Source: Gp1-AA122 sp036378535
Lineage (GTDB): Bacteria > Acidobacteriota > Terriglobia > Terriglobales > Acidobacteriaceae
Assembly: GCA_036378535.1 (NCBI GenBank)
Contig: DASUWH010000008.1
Span: forward strand, 33,707-97,706
Length of the DNA: 64,000 bases
Direction of reading: 5' to 3'
Below are positions 59,629-64,000 of this stretch, piece after piece. Position 1 is the stretch's first letter. Each line of letters begins with the position of its first letter. The notes beneath the pieces are model-generated. The model worked only from the letters and a program-made list of their open reading frames with translations, did not search any database and was not told the origin of the DNA. The position numbers and the translations under genes are program-made.

Positions 59629-59811
59629 TTCTCGATTGCCCGCGATCGTTCTTGCCGCACGACTGAAGAATCAGCATAGCCAGGAACAGCACCCCCGCTA
59701 ACGCGGGATCGCGACGATTACCCGATCGAGATAAGCCGTTATCTTGGATTTACCCTCGACTGGTTCTGAAATGCGTTCCCACTTTCGAGGACCCTCTGAT
59801 GCGAAGATTCA

Positions 59812-59832
59812 GTCGATACCATCGTCCAATTG
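59812..59832. repeat. Single end of the MITE-like element
   Basis: Reading from 59832 backwards, CAATTGGACGATGGTATCGA matches the end of the 153-bp and 108-bp elements. No second end is found between 59238 and this point, so it is a solo end. It lies about 100 bp before the GlcG-like gene. The rest of 59629-59934 holds no gene apart from the CTTCGAAG pair. Confidence 0.6.
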
Positions 59833-59890
59833 TTCAAAACCGATCCTTCTGCTTTGATGCAGTCATAGCACGTTTAGTAAGAATCCGTAT

Positions 59891-59909
59891 CTTCGAAGTC
59901 TCTTCGAAG
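59891..59909. promoter_or_regulatory. Pair of CTTCGAAG palindromes
   Basis: CTTCGAAG at 59891-59898 and 59902-59909, 11 bp apart centre to centre, one helical turn. It lies 26 bp upstream of the GlcG-like start and could be a site for a dimeric regulator. Confidence 0.35.
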
Positions 59910-59934
59910 ACACCTCTTAAGTGGGTACAACGAT

Positions 59935-60438
59935 ATGTCAAGCAACGCAGCAGAAATCGTCAGCGAAGCAACGCTCGCGTCGAATCCCCTTGATGTTATT
60001 CCAAACGAAATGCCGTTCGATGTGCCTTATGGGCGTCCGATATCGCTGGAGCAAGCCCGGGCCGTTATCCACGCGGCGATGGCAGAAGCCCGGAAGCATT
60101 CTTGGAAAATGAACGTAGCAGTAGCCGATTCCGGCGGGAACCTCGTCGCCTTCGAGCGAATGGATGGTGCGATGCTCGCATCGATTCAGATTGCGCAGCA
60201 CAAGGCGCGAGCAGCCGTTACCTTCCGGCGGCCAACGAAGGTGTTCGAGGACGGCATAAACCTTATGCACCTCAACTATCTCCTGGCGTTCGATGGAATG
60301 ATTGCGTCTCGAGGCGGGATCCCACTGATCGACCAGGGCGACATTATCGGCGCAATCGGTTGTTCGGGAGGCACGGATTCTCAAGACGAAGTGGTTAGTA
60401 ATGCGGGGGCAGCAGTGATTAACAGATCACCGCGATGA
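59935..60438 (+). CDS. GlcG/HbpS-family protein
   Basis: 167 residues. The family domain (about 35-165) shows ISLEQARAVIHAAMAEARKH, VAVADSGGNLVAFERMDGAM, KARAAVTFRRPTKVFE and a GGIPLIDQGDIIGAIGCSGG loop, as in GlcG and the heme-binding HbpS. No signal peptide. Proteins of this family bind heme or act in glycolate/propanediol-type loci; the role here is unclear. The ribosome site is weak, and the gene stands alone between the MITE end and a convergent lactonase-like gene. Confidence 0.87.
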   Translation: MSSNAAEIVSEATLASNPLDVIPNEMPFDVPYGRPISLEQARAVIHAAMAEARKHSWKMNVAVADSGGNLVAFERMDGAMLASIQIAQHKARAAVTFRRPTKVFEDGINLMHLNYLLAFDGMIASRGGIPLIDQGDIIGAIGCSGGTDSQDEVVSNAGAAVINRSPR

Positions 60439-60471
60439 TCACACGATGCGGATATCAAGCAAGCGGAAAGT

Positions 60472-61338
60472 TCACTCGTAAAACGCCGGCAACTTCTTTT
60501 GCGCATCGCTCTGGGGCTGATCATGGTTAATCCAGAATTGTGCATGTTCCTTCGCGATGATTACCGCTATCTTATCCATGGACTGGAGCGAGGCCTCCTT
60601 GCTCCAGTTGTTGTCGGGGACGTAGCGATGTTCGAAGCTTGTCTGGAAATGCACGGCATCGCCGCTCAGAATCACCGATCCAGTTTTGGGCAGCCTCACG
60701 AGCAAAGACTGGTGGCCTGGCGTATGTCCGGGCGTAGAGAGTAGCACTAGGCTTTCATCACCAAAGACATCGTAGTCACCGTCCACAAGCTTTATTGGAT
60801 GCTTCCTGTTAAAGGCGACAGTGTCTTGCCGGCTCCCAGCCCACGCGTACTCGACCTTTTGCACGAGCATGAGCGTGTTCGGAAACATTTCGATGTTTCC
60901 CGCATGGTCCGGATGGCTATGTGAAACGGCCATCAATTTAATGTCCGACGGCGCAACGTGGATCTGTTCGAGCTGAGTTGCGAGCGTTATTGGTTTGCGC
61001 CATATCGGGCCGGTGCCGGGTCCCCACTCATGAAACACCTCTTCATGGTTGGGCAGTTTTGCTACAGCGTCGTCAATACCTGTGTCCCACAGGAACCAGC
61101 CCCGAGTGTGATGGATGAGGTAGCAATGGCCGGGAAAGGCGACACTGGTACCGACGTTGGCGCCAGGTGTCCAGCGCGATTCGTCAGTAGCGCTGCCGTC
61201 CCCGCAGTCGATCACATACAGGCGATCTACTCCTGAATTGACTTGCGGATCGGGGACGGCAGAGATTCCAATACCACGAATGCACGCTACGACCACCCAA
61301 CAGGCAAGCAAGAACGTCCACTTAGCGTTCGCGTTCAT
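60472..61338 (-). CDS. Exported metallo-beta-lactamase-fold hydrolase, AHL-lactonase-like
   Basis: 288 residues. N-terminal hydrophobic segment (WTFLLACWVVVACIRGIGIS) acts as signal or anchor. Metal-binding motif HSHPDHAGN (HxHxDH, about 140-148), then a His in STPGHTPGHQSLLV, Asp in ILSGDAVHF and the last His in ISWI-like NHDQPQ. The order and spacing resemble N-acyl-homoserine lactonases of the AiiA type, but extracytoplasmic members may have other lactone or ester substrates. A GGAGG site precedes the ATG. Confidence 0.85.
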   Translation of the reverse strand: MNANAKWTFLLACWVVVACIRGIGISAVPDPQVNSGVDRLYVIDCGDGSATDESRWTPGANVGTSVAFPGHCYLIHHTRGWFLWDTGIDDAVAKLPNHEEVFHEWGPGTGPIWRKPITLATQLEQIHVAPSDIKLMAVSHSHPDHAGNIEMFPNTLMLVQKVEYAWAGSRQDTVAFNRKHPIKLVDGDYDVFGDESLVLLSTPGHTPGHQSLLVRLPKTGSVILSGDAVHFQTSFEHRYVPDNNWSKEASLQSMDKIAVIIAKEHAQFWINHDQPQSDAQKKLPAFYE

Positions 61339-61374
61339 GAAATCCTCCAGGCAGAAAGGAACCTTGCCAGCAAT

Positions 61375-62178
61375 TTAAGCGGCTACTCTTCTCGTGCTGA
61401 GTGCCGGTAGAAGATGATTCAGAAGCTCTTGGTCAGAGAATGGGTTCTGACCTGAGATCAGCTCGCGATCTTGAATGACGTAACCTTTCCATGGTGCCAG
61501 CACACTTACGTCACCGCCCGCGGTACGCAAAGCGAAGTCTGGATAGAAGAGAACCTTACCGCCAATCTCTATCGGCTCCCGCTGCTGCTCTTCCGCGGTC
61601 GAGAAGATCGTCATCTTATATCCGGCATAGATCCAACCTTTCGCCTTTGCCGCCGCGCCGGCAGCATCGCCCGCCGCCAGCGCGGCGACGAACTCCTTCG
61701 AATTCGGGAGAGCCGACAGCAGCGAAATCGGGCCATGGCAGAGCACTGCCGTAGGCTTGGATGTTTTATGAAAGTGCCTCATCACGGTGCCGGCGTCGGG
61801 ATCATCGAGAAGATCTTCCATCGGGCCATGGCCGCCGGGGACGAAAACGGCGTCATATTGATCCAGCCCCGATGCGACGACCTCCGAGATGCGAGTTGGG
61901 TTTCTGAGCCCGGTCAGGCTGTCGCGGAATTTGAAATAGTCCTGAAGTTTCGCCTCGCTGCCACCGAAGAAGTCGGGTACAGCGGAATGGAGATCCAGTT
62001 GAGGCGTGTTGCCTTTGGGGTTGGCGAAGGTGATTTCGTAGCCCTCCTGCATCAGGGCGCGAACCGGAACCGTCAGTTCGTTGAGGTAGTAGCCGGCGCC
62101 AGCATAAGTCTTGCCATCTTTCAAGAGCAGGCCGTAACCACTTGAGACTAGTACTAAGACTTTTCCTTTAGTTGTCAT
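61375..62178 (-). CDS. DJ-1/PfpI-family (class I glutamine amidotransferase-like) protein
   Basis: 267 residues from the ATG at 62178 (GAGGAGA site); further in-frame residues upstream overlap the end of the MBL gene. The nucleophilic elbow is AVLCHGPISLL with Cys147; Glu34 (YYLNEL) is the partner acid, and VFVPGGHGPMEDLLDD is the typical loop. It resembles Hsp31-like glyoxalase/chaperone proteins, so detoxification of methylglyoxal or protein deglycation is plausible. It follows an MBL-fold gene on the same strand. Confidence 0.88.
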   Translation of the reverse strand: MTTKGKVLVLVSSGYGLLLKDGKTYAGAGYYLNELTVPVRALMQEGYEITFANPKGNTPQLDLHSAVPDFFGGSEAKLQDYFKFRDSLTGLRNPTRISEVVASGLDQYDAVFVPGGHGPMEDLLDDPDAGTVMRHFHKTSKPTAVLCHGPISLLSALPNSKEFVAALAAGDAAGAAAKAKGWIYAGYKMTIFSTAEEQQREPIEIGGKVLFYPDFALRTAGGDVSVLAPWKGYVIQDRELISGQNPFSDQELLNHLLPALSTRRVAA

Positions 62179-62222
62179 TTTATTCTCCTCTTTGAAGTTG
62201 AGTCTGTTTCCGTTGATGTGAG

Positions 62223-63113
62223 TTATGCCGATGGGAATCCGAACATCAGCCACGACTGATTGGCTACCCAGTGCGGGTACAGCTCCGTCATCTGATCGAA
62301 CAACTCCTGGTCAGACTTCACGGTTTTCTGCACCCGATCGAAGTCCTCGAGGTAACGCTTGGTGTCCTGGATCGTCGAGGGCGAGTCGGGAGCGCCCGGC
62401 TTCTTGTGACCTGCGACAACCATCGCCGGATTGAGCGCCGCTAACCGGTCCAGGGCCGCAATCCAATTCTTTCGGCTTTCAGGGGTCGTGTCGCCGACGT
62501 ACATGCGGCATTGGTTGTACACCACATCGCCGGCGACGATCAGTCCGATCGATGGAACGTACAGAGACGTCGAATCGGGACTGTCGGTGCGGCCCTGCTC
62601 GATGATGCGCAGTTCGTGGCCCTCGAGAGTGAACGTGTCGTGTTCATAAGGCTCAGGTGGGACCAACTTGGTGGGCACCTGCCCAGGAAACATCCGGCGG
62701 GCTAACCGCTCCACCGTTGGAGTGAAAGACATCTGCATCGCGTTCAATGCTTTGGGCGTTGTTATCGCCCGAGCGCTCGGAAAGCGGTCGAGCAGAATGC
62801 TCAGACCGTAGAAGTGGTCGAAATGGGCGTGAGTTATATAAATGGTCTGCAGGTTGCGGTTGTGCAGAGCTACCCAATCCGCGAGAGCCTCGGCCTCAGC
62901 CACCGTCCCCATTGCGTCCACCAGCACCGCGTCGTACTCGCCGAAGATCAATGTCGACGTGATCGGGTCAAAGCCGAGCGCTTCTCCGAAGGGCTTTGGC
63001 CGCTCGCCGACCATGCTCTTTCCCGGGGCCGTAAAGACGTTCACACCCAATGTGCTCGACGTGCCAGGCGCGATCACTCGTGTGGGCTCTTTCAATCCAT
63101 TTGTGCCGCTCAT
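62223..63113 (-). CDS. Metallo-beta-lactamase-fold hydrolase, cytoplasmic
   Basis: 296 residues. Zinc motif THAHFDHFYG (HxHxDH, about 94-103), then Asp in IVAGDVVYNQ and His in VVAGHKKPGAP. No signal peptide. The tail (FDQMTELYPHWVANQSWLMF) is as in hydrolases of the AHL-lactonase or glyoxalase-II group. The AAAGGAA site precedes the ATG. It may form a unit with the DJ-1 gene (44 bp) downstream. Confidence 0.87.
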   Translation of the reverse strand: MSGTNGLKEPTRVIAPGTSSTLGVNVFTAPGKSMVGERPKPFGEALGFDPITSTLIFGEYDAVLVDAMGTVAEAEALADWVALHNRNLQTIYITHAHFDHFYGLSILLDRFPSARAITTPKALNAMQMSFTPTVERLARRMFPGQVPTKLVPPEPYEHDTFTLEGHELRIIEQGRTDSPDSTSLYVPSIGLIVAGDVVYNQCRMYVGDTTPESRKNWIAALDRLAALNPAMVVAGHKKPGAPDSPSTIQDTKRYLEDFDRVQKTVKSDQELFDQMTELYPHWVANQSWLMFGFPSA

Positions 63114-63243
63114 TTGATATTCCTTTCTACGTAACAGTCAGTGGCTCATTGAGCTAAGCGTGGCGGAAGGGCGATTAGACATTTACTGCGAACGTATCGA
63201 GAGATCGGCAGCGCTTCAGTCCGCATCCAGCTCGGGCCGGACG

Positions 63244-63702
63244 CTAACCGTACACTTGATCGGTGCTCTGTCCGACCTCGATGATGTAACCATCAGGATC
63301 GCGGATGTAGCAGCGGATTTCTCCATATTTTGGGATCGGTTCGGTGAGGAACTCTGCTCCGCGATCCTTCCATAGCCTGTAACACGCTTGAATATCCGCA
63401 ACGCGGATGTTCATGAAGCTGTTGATGTGATTCGGGTCGGGGACGCTCAGTATTACTGTCGGCTTGTCGGGGGTCGGGCCACCGCCGACGTTCAGAATCA
63501 TCCAGATGTTCGCAAGCTGAAGGTACCCCGGCGCGTTGCCGTCACCAAGGCTGAGAATGCGAGCGCCGAAAACCTTTTCGTAGTAGCGAGCCGACCGCTC
63601 GATGTCGCTGACAGTGAGAAAATGCGCAATGCTGATTCCCTCGCGCGGGGGCATCTCGTAGCTCTTTTGGTCAACTTCCACTGTGTCCTCTGCTGTCTTC
63701 AT
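63244..63702 (-). CDS. VOC-family (glyoxalase-fold) protein
   Basis: 152 residues. VOC domain with ISIAHFLTVSDIERSARYYE, FGARILSLGDGNAPGYLQLA and the C-terminal YGEIRCYIRDPDGYIIEVGQ; the His (AHFL) and Glu (IEVGQ) are likely metal ligands. AGGAG precedes the ATG. 131 bp ahead of the MBL gene on the same strand, so it may belong to that unit. Confidence 0.87.
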   Translation of the reverse strand: MKTAEDTVEVDQKSYEMPPREGISIAHFLTVSDIERSARYYEKVFGARILSLGDGNAPGYLQLANIWMILNVGGGPTPDKPTVILSVPDPNHINSFMNIRVADIQACYRLWKDRGAEFLTEPIPKYGEIRCYIRDPDGYIIEVGQSTDQVYG

Positions 63703-63773
63703 AGGTGAGTCTCCTGACCTGCTCGTTTATTTCATTTCGTTGAAGCGAATGTGCCAGAACAGAGTGACTCGCG

Positions 63774-63881
63774 CAATTGGACGTTGGTATTGCCTGCAGA
63801 TCCGAATCGGCTGCGTTTCAGAGAGAAGGAAAAGAAGCGCACACTTGATACCAAGGTATCGTCGATACCATTGTCCAATTG
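63774..63881. mobile_element. MITE-like element, 108 bp
   Basis: Left end CAATTGGACGTTGGTATTGC; right end, read inward, CAATTGGACAATGGTATCGA. The right end matches that of the 153-bp element for about 35 bp, including an inner TTGGTATC. The interiors differ in length. It ends about 88 bp before the next gene. The remaining bases of 63703-63968 hold no gene. Confidence 0.75.
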
Positions 63882-63968
63882 CTCTACTCCACAGCTTCTG
63901 GCCTAATCGCACTCGTCCGAGAGGTGCATTCGATCTGGCTCAGAAGAATTTTTGTGGAGGAAAACGTC

Positions 63969-64000
63969 ATGTCCCAAGTTGAGGGGAAACCTGCGGCACA
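63969..64000 (+). CDS. Start of an unidentified gene (runs off the window)
   Basis: ATG at 63969 with a strong GGAGG site 8 bases upstream opens MSQVEGKPAA before the window ends. Too short to identify. Its promoter region includes the 108-bp MITE. Confidence 0.6.
   Translation, partial: MSQVEGKPAA

Noticed and set aside
1..64000. CRISPR arrays, tRNA or rRNA genes, phage genes
   Set aside because: None were recognised: no regularly spaced repeats, cloverleaf-like segments, rRNA signatures, integrase or structural phage genes.

Overview
The window looks like a chromosomal segment from a member of the Acidobacteriota (Terriglobia-type soil bacterium). The evidence is three very large Oar-like TonB-dependent receptors with an N-terminal carboxypeptidase-regulatory domain, a CRTAC1/UnbV protein next to a TPR protein, a complete SUF operon led by an Rrf2 regulator, clusters of VOC, NmrA and MBL-fold genes, and a GC-rich composition. 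Assignment below phylum level is not supported by what can be seen here. No tRNA, rRNA, CRISPR array or complete insertion sequence was recognised.

Layout. 1-3.9 kb (minus strand): the N-terminus of a ROK kinase, a beta-propeller (Asp-box) protein overlapping a MoaD/ThiS-like sulfur carrier, two VOC proteins, a hypothetical protein and an HxlR regulator with a perfect operator-like palindrome. 3.9-12.3 kb: two Oar-like receptors, the second preceded in the same transcription unit by a predicted exported SAM hydrolase (DUF62). 12.6-19.2 kb: rrf2-sufB-sufC-sufD-sufS-sufU-sufT for Fe-S cluster assembly, with four helically phased GTAC motifs upstream. 19.3-23.1 kb: a histone-like basic protein, an orphan ParB-like protein, and a KdpD/KdpE-like two-component pair arranged divergently. 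23.1-28.6 kb: BHMT-like methyltransferase, two FAD oxidoreductases and an APC permease, consistent with uptake and demethylation of betaine-type compounds. 28.7-30.3 kb: a succinate/acetate CoA-transferase.

30.3-46.8 kb is the most coherent accessory block. A nine-gene, tightly packed minus-strand unit (GH3 glycosidase, SDR, enolase-superfamily dehydratase, CRTAC1, TPR, RraA-like aldolase, M24 peptidase-like enzyme, SDR, DCC-LMF fusion) lies divergent from a GntR/FCD regulator, followed by a third Oar-like receptor. A shared palindrome (TTGTATACNGTATGCAA-like) occurs in front of the GH3 gene, in front of the regulator and in front of the receptor, which ties them into one probable sugar/sugar-acid utilisation regulon.

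47-49.3 kb: an ECF sigma factor with a self-like promoter and an unusual anti-sigma protein fused to a bactofilin-like domain. 49.4-52.5 kb: a stand-alone 5'-3' exonuclease, then a decayed patch (DHFR-family, YCII and sigma-factor remnants) around a REP-associated tyrosine transposase (RAYT) whose own gene contains a REP-like insertion. 52.5-64 kb: small detoxification/redox-type genes (FAD disulfide oxidoreductase, VOC, NmrA with a TetR regulator, quinone oxidoreductase, UBP zinc finger, GlcG/HbpS, AHL-lactonase-like, DJ-1/PfpI, MBL fold) interspersed with copies of a non-coding MITE-like element whose ends read CAATTGGACGATGGTAT.
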